DNA of 6,501 nucleotides from Trebonia sp. (GCA_030038035.1 JASHPP010000186.1:1-6501); one strand, 5' to 3'; shown: positions 1 to 5,348, counted from the stretch's first letter. The notes: generated from the sequence alone by a model not told the origin. A program made the numbers and translations.

Positions 1-441
1 GACGTGGTGCGCGAGATGCACACCACGTCCGGGCTGCTGGCCGACCTGCCGAGCGGGATCACGCTGGCCGAGGCGGCCGAGGCGGTGCTCGCGTATGTGC
101 GGCAGCACGTGTCCGAGCCGCGCAAGGTGCCGCTGTGCGGGAACTCGATCGCGACCGACCGCTGGTTCATCGCCCGCGACATGCCCGAGCTCGACGCCTA
201 CCTGCACTACCGGATGGTCGACGTGTCGTCGATCAAGGAGCTGGCCCGCCGCTGGTACCCGCGGGTCTACTTCGCCTCGCCGGCCAAGCACGGCGGGCAC
301 CGGGCGCTCGCCGACATCACCGAGAGCGTGCAGGAACTCCGGTACTACCGGGAGGCGCTGTTCGTGCCGCAGCCCGGGCCGGATTCGGCGGCCGCGCGGG
401 TGATCGCGGCCAAGTACGGAAACGTGCCGCCAGCGAAGTAG
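1..441 (+). CDS. orn: Oligoribonuclease, C-terminal part (5' end outside window)
   Basis: This is a 3'-to-5' exoribonuclease of the DEDDh family, which degrades the 2-5 nt RNA fragments (including pGpG) left by other RNases in the cytoplasm. The reading frame is open from base 1, so the gene enters from the left. About 146 residues are visible; full-length bacterial Orn is about 180-210 residues, so the N-terminal part with the first Asp-x-Glu motif is missing. Visible signatures are CGNSIATDR (family CGNSI..DR, third catalytic Asp), YRMVDVSSIKELARRWYP (family Y.. VDVST.KEL..RW), and KHGGHRALADI, which supplies the catalytic His and last Asp of the H-R-A-L-x-D-I motif. After ELRYYRE there is a short Pro/Ala-rich tail. 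The stop is TAG. tRNA-His follows about 100 bp downstream on the same strand. The identification is firm from motif order and spacing. Confidence 0.96.
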   Translation, partial: DVVREMHTTSGLLADLPSGITLAEAAEAVLAYVRQHVSEPRKVPLCGNSIATDRWFIARDMPELDAYLHYRMVDVSSIKELARRWYPRVYFASPAKHGGHRALADITESVQELRYYREALFVPQPGPDSAAARVIAAKYGNVPPAK

Positions 442-468
442 CCGTGCGTGCGGGCGCTGGCGGGCCGC

Positions 469-474
469 TATACT
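469..474 (+). promoter_or_regulatory. Putative -10 box of the tRNA-His promoter
   Basis: TATACT matches the TAnnnT consensus of housekeeping sigma factors in five of six positions against TATAAT. It lies just after the orn stop and about 70 bp upstream of the mature tRNA. No convincing -35 hexamer is present at 16-19 bp spacing (GTGCGT or TGCGTG are the nearest candidates). A start around 480 would place two stem-loops in the 5' leader of the pre-tRNA. Confidence 0.5.
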
Positions 475-483
475 CGTCTCAGC

Positions 484-512
484 CGCGCGGTGCCCTGTCC
501 GGGCAGCGCGCG
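484..512 (+). other. Stem-loop between orn and tRNA-His
   Basis: CGCGCG (484-489) pairs with CGCGCG (507-512). After a G-G mismatch, TGCCC (491-495) pairs with GGGCA (501-505), closing a 5-nt loop. No T tract follows. It could be a T-less terminator of orn, or part of the tRNA leader if the TATACT promoter is used. The sequence does not decide between these. Confidence 0.45.
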
Positions 513-516
513 TAAT

Positions 517-538
517 GCTTGGCCGTGGTCGGCCAGGC
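517..538 (+). other. Second stem-loop in the tRNA-His leader
   Basis: GCTTGGCC (517-524) pairs with GGCCAGGC (531-538), with one T-G wobble and a 6-nt loop. It ends 6 nt before the first tRNA base (G-1). Its position suggests a role in 5' leader processing, for example RNase P presentation, but that is inference. Confidence 0.4.
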
Positions 539-544
539 ACCGAT

Positions 545-621
545 GGTGGGCGTAGCTCAGCTGGCAGAGCACCAGGTTGTGGTCCTGGGTGTCGTGGGTT
601 CAAGTCCCATCGCTCACCCCA
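545..621 (+). tRNA. tRNA-His (anticodon GTG)
   Basis: The sequence folds as a complete cloverleaf. The acceptor stem GTGGGCG (546-552) pairs with CGCTCAC (611-617), with one G-T wobble. The D arm contains TAGCTCAGCTGGCAGAGC. The anticodon stem CCAGG/CCTGG encloses the loop TTGTGGT, giving anticodon GTG at 579-581. The T arm contains GGTTCAAGTCC. An extra G at 545 faces the discriminator C at 618, the G-1:C73 pair that is the identity element for histidyl-tRNA synthetase. The 3' CCA is encoded (619-621). The mature RNA is 77 nt counting G-1. Confidence 0.98.
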
Positions 622-636
622 CTGAAAGCGCAGGTC

Positions 637-670
637 AGCGGCCTCGGCTCAGTACAGAGCCGGGGCCGTT
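637..670 (+). terminator. Terminator-like hairpin after tRNA-His
   Basis: GGCCTCGGCTC (640-650) pairs with GAGCCGGGGCC (657-667) around a 6-nt loop: 11 bp with one T-G wobble. The stem can be extended by three more pairs (637-639 with 668-670). A mildly T-rich tail, CCTCGTTCG, follows. Its position 16 nt after the tRNA fits a terminator; actinobacterial terminators often lack a clean T run. It sits directly before the next gene, which therefore has no obvious room for its own promoter. Confidence 0.65.
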
Positions 671-700
671 CCTCGTTCGATGTCCGATTTTGGGAGTGAG

Positions 701-2476
701 ATGGGAGCGAACACATCAGGGGACGGCCCCCACAAGAGCCAATCCGCTGACACGGACTCGGCGGAGTCCGCATCAAACGGTTCGACTGGCGTGTCTTACG
801 CCGACCAGGGCAAGGACGCCAGCTCTCCGCCCACGGCCGTGTCGGCGGAAGCACCCGAGGCTGAAGGTTTGGACGGGACTGAAGACGGCGCATTCACGGG
901 TTGGCAGCGCATCCGCCAACCCTTTCTACGTCTCCCGGGCATCGCGCAGATCGCTCAGACCCGAAAAGAAGAGCGATGGCATAAGAAGTGGGAGGAGGAG
1001 GCTGTCCGCTTCTTCTCCCAGAAAGATCCTGAGGACAACGCGGCAACCCGGCTACCTCCTCAAGAGCAGGCGGTGATGCCTCTACTCTGGGTGGCCGAGG
1101 TGTTCACCCCCACCACCATCGATAACCTGGTGGCGGGTATCCGCGACCTGACCGCAAGGATGGATCAGTCCTCGCTCACCACTCACAAGGAAGACCTTGC
1201 CGACTGGGTGCTCTCTTCACGCCGCCAGGGCACGTTCGGTTTCACCCCCATCACATACGTGACACCCAAAGGTCGTAAAGTCTTTGCCTCCTCTGTGGAA
1301 GGACAGGTACCGGCAGGGATCAGATATATCCATCTTCATGTAATGACGCTCACGTCGACGACAACAGTGCTGACCGCGACCTTCCGCCTGGATCAGGATC
1401 GCGAGCGTCAACTTGAGGAAATCCTGAACCATGATCGCGCCACCTTTGCGCGGCGGAGCGCCAACGGGAAAACTTTCACCACACCGAACGTCGGCCAGCA
1501 GAAGGCAGAGGCGGTAGACGACTGGCGCACAGCAATACGCAACGACGCCGTCCAGTGGATGGCAGATGAATTTCCTGGTTTCTTCTGTGGGATATCCTCC
1601 GATCAACTACCCACCATTGGGCTACTGCTCACGAAGGACTATATCCCCTGGCAGAAACAGGCCCGTTCCGCAAGACTCAACTGGGCAGACGTCCTCGATA
1701 TCGACCATTGGTACGGGTATTGGCAAGCGAAGAGCGCCCCCAATCTGCGACTTAACCTAGTCACTCGGGGTGATCAGCGTCATTTCCTCATGCTCGCGGC
1801 ACGCCAAGGCGATCTAGTCGATCCGAATAATTCTGATAATGAACGCGACAGATTGAATGGAAGTCTGTATTGGCTTGACGTATCGATTCCATTTCTAGTC
1901 ACGAGCTGGAGCGTACCCGCATTGTTCGGCGAACTCGAGGAGCAGACGATAGGCATCTTGGATGCAGCTGACCGTGCAGGCCGCGACAAATCACCAAAGG
2001 CACTGGAACAGGTGCAGCGACAGCTTCTACGGGCCGGTCTCGACAGTAGAATAGTTGCCAACGACATCACGCAGGGTCCAGGCAATCCGATATTGGATTC
2101 TAACGTGCCAGATTTCTCGGAGGTAGTCCATCACCCTGGGCCAAGGACACCAGCGCCCAACCCCTCCCTAATCGGTCTATGGAAAACCTCCCAAGTCGCT
2201 ACAGGCAAACGGGTTGTTCAAATGGAGAAAGATCTCCGGGAGATCCTTAGCACGAATGCCGACCTAGCCAGCGCGAGCGCTAATCTCCGGCTTCAGCGCC
2301 GCGTCATATGGCTTACCGTCGTCTCGATAGTTATTGCCATCATCGCCGCAAGTGCAGCTGTCTACGCGGTCTGGCCGAAGTCGTCCGCCTCTTCTACTCC
2401 AGCACAACATTCCAGGTCTTTGGTGACGCATACCCGCGGCCCAGCAATTCCTTCACCGACTGCGCAAACCCCTTAG
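701..2476 (+). CDS. Unrecognised ~591-residue protein with one C-terminal membrane segment
   Basis: I do not recognise the family. From the ATG at 701 it has 591 residues. An in-frame ATG at 680 adds seven residues, but only 701 has a purine-rich site upstream (GGGAG at 692-696, 4 nt spacing). Numbering below is from 680. Residues 1 to about 70 are Ser/Asp/Glu/Gly-rich and probably disordered. Residues about 75-500 look globular, with a basic stretch (RKEERWHKKWEEE) and alternating strand-like segments such as IRYIHLHVMTLTSTTTVLTA. About 509-541 is a charged heptad-like helix (VVQMEKDLREIL...). Residues 542-565 form one hydrophobic membrane helix (VIWLTVVSIVIAIIAASAAV), followed by a Ser/Pro/Thr-rich tail of 33 residues. 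There is no N-terminal signal peptide, so most of the protein is predicted cytoplasmic and anchored near its C-terminus. Codon use is more A/T-rich than in orn (several ATA, TTA-type and GAT codons), which fits horizontal acquisition. No nuclease, ATPase or kinase motif was seen. Confidence 0.85.
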   Translation: MGANTSGDGPHKSQSADTDSAESASNGSTGVSYADQGKDASSPPTAVSAEAPEAEGLDGTEDGAFTGWQRIRQPFLRLPGIAQIAQTRKEERWHKKWEEEAVRFFSQKDPEDNAATRLPPQEQAVMPLLWVAEVFTPTTIDNLVAGIRDLTARMDQSSLTTHKEDLADWVLSSRRQGTFGFTPITYVTPKGRKVFASSVEGQVPAGIRYIHLHVMTLTSTTTVLTATFRLDQDRERQLEEILNHDRATFARRSANGKTFTTPNVGQQKAEAVDDWRTAIRNDAVQWMADEFPGFFCGISSDQLPTIGLLLTKDYIPWQKQARSARLNWADVLDIDHWYGYWQAKSAPNLRLNLVTRGDQRHFLMLAARQGDLVDPNNSDNERDRLNGSLYWLDVSIPFLVTSWSVPALFGELEEQTIGILDAADRAGRDKSPKALEQVQRQLLRAGLDSRIVANDITQGPGNPILDSNVPDFSEVVHHPGPRTPAPNPSLIGLWKTSQVATGKRVVQMEKDLREILSTNADLASASANLRLQRRVIWLTVVSIVIAIIAASAAVYAVWPKSSASSTPAQHSRSLVTHTRGPAIPSPTAQTP

Positions 2477-2491
2477 CTCACCTTACGAAAG

Positions 2492-2510
2492 CGGAGGTTG
2501 GCGGCCTCCG
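2492..2510 (+). terminator. Possible terminator hairpin after the membrane protein gene
   Basis: CGGAGG (2492-2497) pairs with CCTCCG (2505-2510) around a 7-nt loop, 16 nt after the stop codon at 2476. There is no T tract. It is placed as expected for a terminator, but the stem is short. Confidence 0.35.
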
Positions 2511-2527
2511 GCTCGATGCAGAGCGTT

Positions 2528-2629
2528 TTGGGAGTAAGCATCTGCGCCAGGCGATTTCCGACAGTTGGCCAGCAGGTCATCAAGGAGCGGCACGGCCGAT
2601 CGTGGCGCGATCGCCGCGCGATCGGCTAG
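2528..2629 (+). pseudogene. Out-of-frame N-terminal piece of the Xre regulator
   Basis: In the frame beginning with TTG at 2528 the translation contains R-F-P-T-V-G-Q-Q-V-I-K-E-R (about 2552-2590). This is the usual opening of Xre-type helix-turn-helix proteins (T-V-G-Q-x-I-R-x-x-R, helix 1). The frame hits TAG at 2627-2629 before the rest of the domain. The continuation (FSQ..FAGLVGRSESWVSQVERG) lies in a different frame, that of the 2565-3806 ORF. The simplest reading is that one original gene was split by a net frame change and extra bases between about 2590 and 2640. Confidence 0.5.
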
Positions 2630-3806
2630 CGACTTCTCCCAGGTGCGTTGCAGCCCGTTCGCCGGACTTGTCGGCCGGTCAGAAAGCTGGGTGTCCCAGG
2701 TCGAGCGCGGCGTCCGGCCCGTGGACCGGATGTCAGTCCTGCAGAAAGTCGCCGACGTGCTCAGCGTGTCAGTGGCCGAGCTTCGCGGCGACGACGAGGA
2801 AGCGGGCCCGGACGAACGGCCCGACGCGTTCGACATTATCCGGCTTGCTCTCACCGGTCACCCGGCCATCGGATCAGTACTGGGCACGGCGAAACTTCCC
2901 GCACCGGCAAAGCAGATGGAAGCGCTGCGCCGCCAGCACGCCGACGTCTGGGAGCTCGTGCACGCCAGCCGGTACGCCGAGCTGGCACCGCTGCTGGCCG
3001 CGCTGATCCCGGGCCTGGAGACCGCTACCCGCACCGCGGACGACGACCAAGTCCGGAACGAGGCACGCGACCTGCTCGCCGACACCTACCAGGCCACCGC
3101 CGCCATGATGGTCAAGATCGGCGAGGCAGACGCGGCCTGGATCGCCGCCGACCGGGCCGGATTCTGCGCCGAAGAAGCCGGGTCACCGCTGGCGGTCGCG
3201 GCGGCCATGTTCCGGATGGCGCACGTGTTCCTGGCCGTGGGGCGGGGCGACCAGGCCCACCACATCGCGGCCAGCACCGCCAGCGCGCTGGAACCGATGA
3301 TCACCAGCCAGGCTGAACCCGGGGTGCTGTCCCTGTACGGGGCGCTGCACCTGGTCCTGGCCGTCGCGGCGTCCCGCGATAACAGGCGCAGCCAGGCCCG
3401 CGAGCACCTAGAGACCGCCCGCACGATCGCCGGACAGCTCGGCCAGGACCGCGACGACTACGGCACCGAATTCGGCCCCACCAACGTCGCCATCCACGCC
3501 GTCAGCATCGCCGTCGAACTCGGCGACGCCGGGCAGGCCATCGAGCTAGGCCAGCAGGTCAACCCCGCCAGCCTGTCACCCGAACGGCAGGCCCGGTACC
3601 TGCTCGACCTCGCCCAGGCCCACGCCATGCGACGGCAGATCGGCGAAGCCCTGCACGCCCTGCAGGAAGCCGAGCGCATCGCACCCGAAGAAACCCGCGT
3701 CCACTACGTCGGCCGCGCCGTCACCCGCGAACTGCTCCAACTCTCCGGACTGAGACCACGACCCGAACTCCGCGACCTCGCCGAACGATTCGGCGTCCTG
3801 CCATGA
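2565..3806 (+). CDS. Xre-family regulator with TPR-like C-terminal domain, HTH apparently damaged
   Basis: The open frame from TTG 2565 encodes 413 residues. Residues about 24-75 carry most of an Xre helix-turn-helix: FAGLVGRSESWVSQVERG contains the recognition helix, then RPVDRMSVLQKVADVLSVSVAEL forms the last helices. The first helix is absent in this frame; its typical sequence TVGQQVIKER lies just upstream in another frame. Residues about 85-413 are Ala/Leu-rich helical repeats resembling TPRs (for example AREHLETARTIAGQLGQ and QARYLLDLAQAHAMRRQIGE), as in the many actinobacterial single-protein regulators of this design. They presumably bind DNA through the HTH and sense a ligand or peptide through the repeats. 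The target is unknown. No good ribosome binding site supports TTG 2565; ATG 2730 would give a protein without an HTH. The rest of the frame is intact with G/C-rich third positions, so decay is either recent or limited to the N-terminus. The stop at 3806 lies 32 bp before the next gene. Confidence 0.75.
   Translation: MASRSSRSGTADRGAIAARSASDFSQVRCSPFAGLVGRSESWVSQVERGVRPVDRMSVLQKVADVLSVSVAELRGDDEEAGPDERPDAFDIIRLALTGHPAIGSVLGTAKLPAPAKQMEALRRQHADVWELVHASRYAELAPLLAALIPGLETATRTADDDQVRNEARDLLADTYQATAAMMVKIGEADAAWIAADRAGFCAEEAGSPLAVAAAMFRMAHVFLAVGRGDQAHHIAASTASALEPMITSQAEPGVLSLYGALHLVLAVAASRDNRRSQAREHLETARTIAGQLGQDRDDYGTEFGPTNVAIHAVSIAVELGDAGQAIELGQQVNPASLSPERQARYLLDLAQAHAMRRQIGEALHALQEAERIAPEETRVHYVGRAVTRELLQLSGLRPRPELRDLAERFGVLP
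2596..2625. repeat. Imperfect GATCG palindrome inside the damaged HTH region
   Basis: The outer arms CCGATCG (2596-2602) and CGATCGG (2619-2625) are perfect inverted copies, and a central GCGATCGC palindrome lies between them. The segment falls where the HTH reading frame is broken and roughly equals the excess DNA there, so it may be the inserted material. Confidence 0.5.
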
Positions 3807-3826
3807 GCTGGCGCGGCGCTTTGTAA

Positions 3827-3832
3827 TAGCTT
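3827..3832 (+). promoter_or_regulatory. Possible -10 box for a leaderless transcript
   Basis: TAGCTT fits TAnnnT and lies 6 nt before the ATG at 3839. TAATAG at 3824-3829 is an overlapping alternative. No Shine-Dalgarno sequence precedes that ATG. This arrangement is common for leaderless actinobacterial mRNAs. No -35 element is evident, and co-transcription with the upstream regulator gene is the alternative. Confidence 0.35.
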
Positions 3833-3838
3833 GCGCTC

Positions 3839-4909
3839 ATGAGCCCTGAGGTCACCGCGGCGATCATCGCAGCGGGCGTCAGCTTCCTTACCCTGATCGG
3901 AACCCTGGCTGCGCAGTATTTCGGGCGCCGTGCGACCAAGCGAGACACCAAGGAGGCGTTCGAAGAGCAGCGTAAACAGCTGGACAAGACATTGACGGCC
4001 CAGAGCGATCAGTTGGACAGGACTCTCACGGAGCAGCGGACTCGGACCTTGAACGAGCGGTTCGCCACGGCGGCGGAGCAACTGGGCAGTGATAAGGCAA
4101 CTGTACGGCTAGCTGGGGTGTACGCCATGGCGGGCCTAGCTGATGACTGGGTGGAAAATCGCCAGACCTGCGTTGATGTGCTATGCGCCTACCTGCGGAT
4201 GCCATACGAGCCTGATCCTGGTGAGGACGCTTCCGAGCCGCAACGACTAGCATTCCGGGCTATCCGACAAGCCCGCCACACGGTCATCCGGGTAATCGCC
4301 GCACACCTTCAAAAGCGCGCTAGGGTGTCCTGGAAGGGATTGGACTTCGACTTCACGAGCGTTGTCTTTGACGGCGGTGATTTCAGCTTCGCCCAATTCT
4401 CTGGCGGCGAGGTCGATTTCAGCGGCGCCCAATTCTCCAGTGGCACGGTTGACTTCAGCTACGCCCAGTTCTCTGGTAGCCAGGTCTACTTCAGCGGTGT
4501 CCACTTCTCCGGTGGAAACGTCAACTTCGCCTTCACCGAATTCTCTGACGGCGTGGTGTACTTCGGCGACGCCCAGTTCTCTGGGGCCGAGGTCTACTTC
4601 GGCAGTGCCGAGTTCTCCGGCGGTGAGGTCTACTTCCGCAGTGCCGAGTTTTCCGGTGGCAAGGTCAGCTTCTACGGTGCGCTGTTTCCCGGCGGCGGGG
4701 TCTACTTTTTCGGTGCGCAGTTCTCGGGTGGCATGGTCAATTTCAACGGCGCTCAGTTCTCTGGTGCCAGGGTCGACTTCGACAATGCGCAGTTTTCGGG
4801 CGGCACCATCGACTTCAGCGATGCTGGCGACTGGTCAGTCCCGCCCGCATTCCCCTGGACACGAACGCCGCCGCCAGGCGTGAAGCTCCCCAAAGGAAGA
4901 TCAATCTAG
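3839..4909 (+). CDS. Membrane-anchored coiled-coil protein with pentapeptide-like repeats
   Basis: The protein has 356 residues. Residues about 5-27 (VTAAIIAAGVSFLTLIGTLA) form an N-terminal membrane helix followed by basic RRATKR, so the bulk is predicted cytoplasmic. Residues about 36-80 are a charged coiled coil with a near-repeat (QLDKTLTAQSD / QLDRTLTEQRT). Residues about 71-125 match a module often found before such repeats in actinobacteria (RFATAAEQLGSDKATVRLAGVYAMAGLADDW...CVDVLCAYLRMPY). Residues 172-330 are the repeats: one 10-residue unit, then twelve perfect-length 12-residue units with consensus F-x-x-A-x-F-S-G-G-x-V-x. Phe residues alternate at 5 and 7 spacing, a variant of the pentapeptide repeat, and such proteins fold as a right-handed beta-helix. 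The C-terminal ~27 residues are Pro-rich. Molecular function is unknown; no catalytic motif is visible. Some pentapeptide proteins mimic DNA and protect gyrase, but nothing here shows that. The start is chosen as the first ATG of the frame after the upstream stop. Confidence 0.92.
   Translation: MSPEVTAAIIAAGVSFLTLIGTLAAQYFGRRATKRDTKEAFEEQRKQLDKTLTAQSDQLDRTLTEQRTRTLNERFATAAEQLGSDKATVRLAGVYAMAGLADDWVENRQTCVDVLCAYLRMPYEPDPGEDASEPQRLAFRAIRQARHTVIRVIAAHLQKRARVSWKGLDFDFTSVVFDGGDFSFAQFSGGEVDFSGAQFSSGTVDFSYAQFSGSQVYFSGVHFSGGNVNFAFTEFSDGVVYFGDAQFSGAEVYFGSAEFSGGEVYFRSAEFSGGKVSFYGALFPGGGVYFFGAQFSGGMVNFNGAQFSGARVDFDNAQFSGGTIDFSDAGDWSVPPAFPWTRTPPPGVKLPKGRSI
4382..4813 (+). repeat. Twelve 36-bp coding repeats (12-residue units)
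   Basis: Twelve consecutive in-frame 36-bp units encode residues 182-325 of the repeat protein with no insertion or deletion. Each starts with a Phe codon, and most carry a second Phe codon 15 bp later followed by TCT/TCC GG. Units 7 and 8 (4598-4633 and 4634-4669) are the most alike at DNA level, both containing GCAGTGCCGAGTT, which suggests fairly recent duplication. Confidence 0.93.
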
Positions 4910-4943
4910 GGCGTAGCGATCGAGCGCCGTCGGCGGCCAGCGC

Positions 4944-4969
4944 CTGTCGGACCGAACTGTCGGACCGAA
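4944..4969. repeat. Perfect 13-bp tandem direct repeat
   Basis: CTGTCGGACCGAA occurs twice with no spacer (4944-4956 and 4957-4969), 34 bp after the stop of the repeat-protein gene. Its role is unknown. Possibilities are a binding site for a dimeric protein or simple slippage. Confidence 0.85.
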
Positions 4970-4993
4970 CCGTGTTGCCGAATTGAGCCCTTC

Positions 4994-5116
4994 TTAGATC
5001 AAGCGCGGCCCCTGCGGCGCCGCTGCTGGCCCGGCGTCAGCGCCGGGCTCTCCCTCGGAAGGCCCGCCCGCCGCACGCCGGGCCAACACGCCGACCGCGG
5101 CGAGCAGATCAACCAA
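4994..5116 (-). pseudogene. Possible C-terminal gene remnant, 40 codons
   Basis: On the minus strand a frame from TTG 5116 to TAA 4994-4996 encodes about 40 residues. It starts with a helical L-V-D-L-L-A-A-V-G-V-L-A-R-R and ends in a Gly/Pro/Ala-rich tail finishing P-R-L-I. It has G/C-rich third positions and looks like the end of a longer protein, but an in-frame TAG directly precedes it (5120-5122) and no start signal is seen. The family is not recognised. It may be a relic of a lost gene or chance coding in GC-rich DNA. Confidence 0.25.
5027..5085. repeat. Overlapping inverted repeats, alternative hairpins
   Basis: GCCCGGCG (5029-5036) pairs with CGCCGGGC (5041-5048) around a TCAG loop, an 8-bp stem. 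The same left arm, extended to TGGCCCGGCGT (5027-5037), is also a perfect 11-bp inverted copy of ACGCCGGGCCA (5075-5085). The two structures exclude each other. They could serve as a bidirectional terminator between the repeat-protein gene and whatever lies to the right. There is no T tract. Confidence 0.55.
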
Positions 5117-5348
5117 CGCCTATTGTGCAGTTCGCGACCGTGCTATTAGCGGTCGCCTTCTGGACGCGGACCCAGGCGACTGGCTACGGCGACTAATTAG
5201 TCGCCATGAGAAGAACGAGCAATATCGGTGACATCCGGCAGATCAGCTTCGGTATCGGGTTGCTATCTGAGACCATGGTCCAATGATCTCTCAGACCGAT
5301 GCCCAAAATTTGTGTCTTGTAGCGGCTCAAATCATTCCCACGCTGCTA
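5117..5348. other. Intergenic stretch to the IS, no convincing gene
   Basis: No coding frame with normal codon use is present. A 26-codon ORF starts at ATG 5206 (M-R-R-T-S-N-I-G-D-I) immediately after an 18-bp palindrome and ends with TGA at 5284-5286. It has no visible ribosome binding site and may be chance or the start of a decayed gene. A small inverted repeat, TCTGAGA (5266-5272) with TCTCAGA (5289-5295), lies around its end. Base composition is more A/T-rich than in the flanking IS. Confidence 0.5.
5151..5205. promoter_or_regulatory. Cluster of GGCGAC half-sites ending in an 18-bp palindrome, candidate operator
   Basis: GGCGACTAATTAGTCGCC (5188-5205) is a perfect palindrome. Two further copies of its half-site lie just upstream in inverted orientation: GGTCGCC (5151-5157) and GGCGACT (5175-5181). 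Four half-sites in 55 bp, the last touching an ATG at 5206, look like a binding region for a dimeric repressor. A weak promoter (TTGTGC 5123-5128, TATTAG 5144-5149, 15 bp apart) may precede it. No cognate regulator can be assigned from this window. Confidence 0.45.

Noticed and set aside
519..1076. A 185-codon plus-strand ORF spanning the tRNA
   Set aside because: It translates the tRNA-His itself (giving the familiar spurious G-V-A-Q-L-A-E-H...G-S-S-P-I-A-H-P) and then runs out of frame through the 701-2476 gene.
2858..3424. Minus-strand Ala/Ser/Arg-rich ORFs opposite the regulator
   Set aside because: They are antisense shadows of a frame with a recognised HTH and TPR-like repeats.
4382..4813. 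CRISPR-like array
   Set aside because: The 36-bp periodicity is continuous, in frame and without unique spacers. It encodes protein repeats.
4362..4883. A 173-codon Ser-rich ORF over the repeat region
   Set aside because: It is the +1-frame shadow of the 36-bp coding repeats. The 3839-4909 frame explains the sequence with a known repeat motif.
701..4909. A three-gene defence system (membrane effector, sensor, repeat protein)
   Set aside because: No nuclease, NTPase, cyclase or other effector motif was found, the regulator looks broken, and there is no evidence the three genes form one operon.
5206..5286. 26-codon ORF after the palindrome as a real small gene or toxin
   Set aside because: It has no ribosome binding site, no membrane segment and no recognisable motif. 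It is kept only as a note in the intergenic entry.
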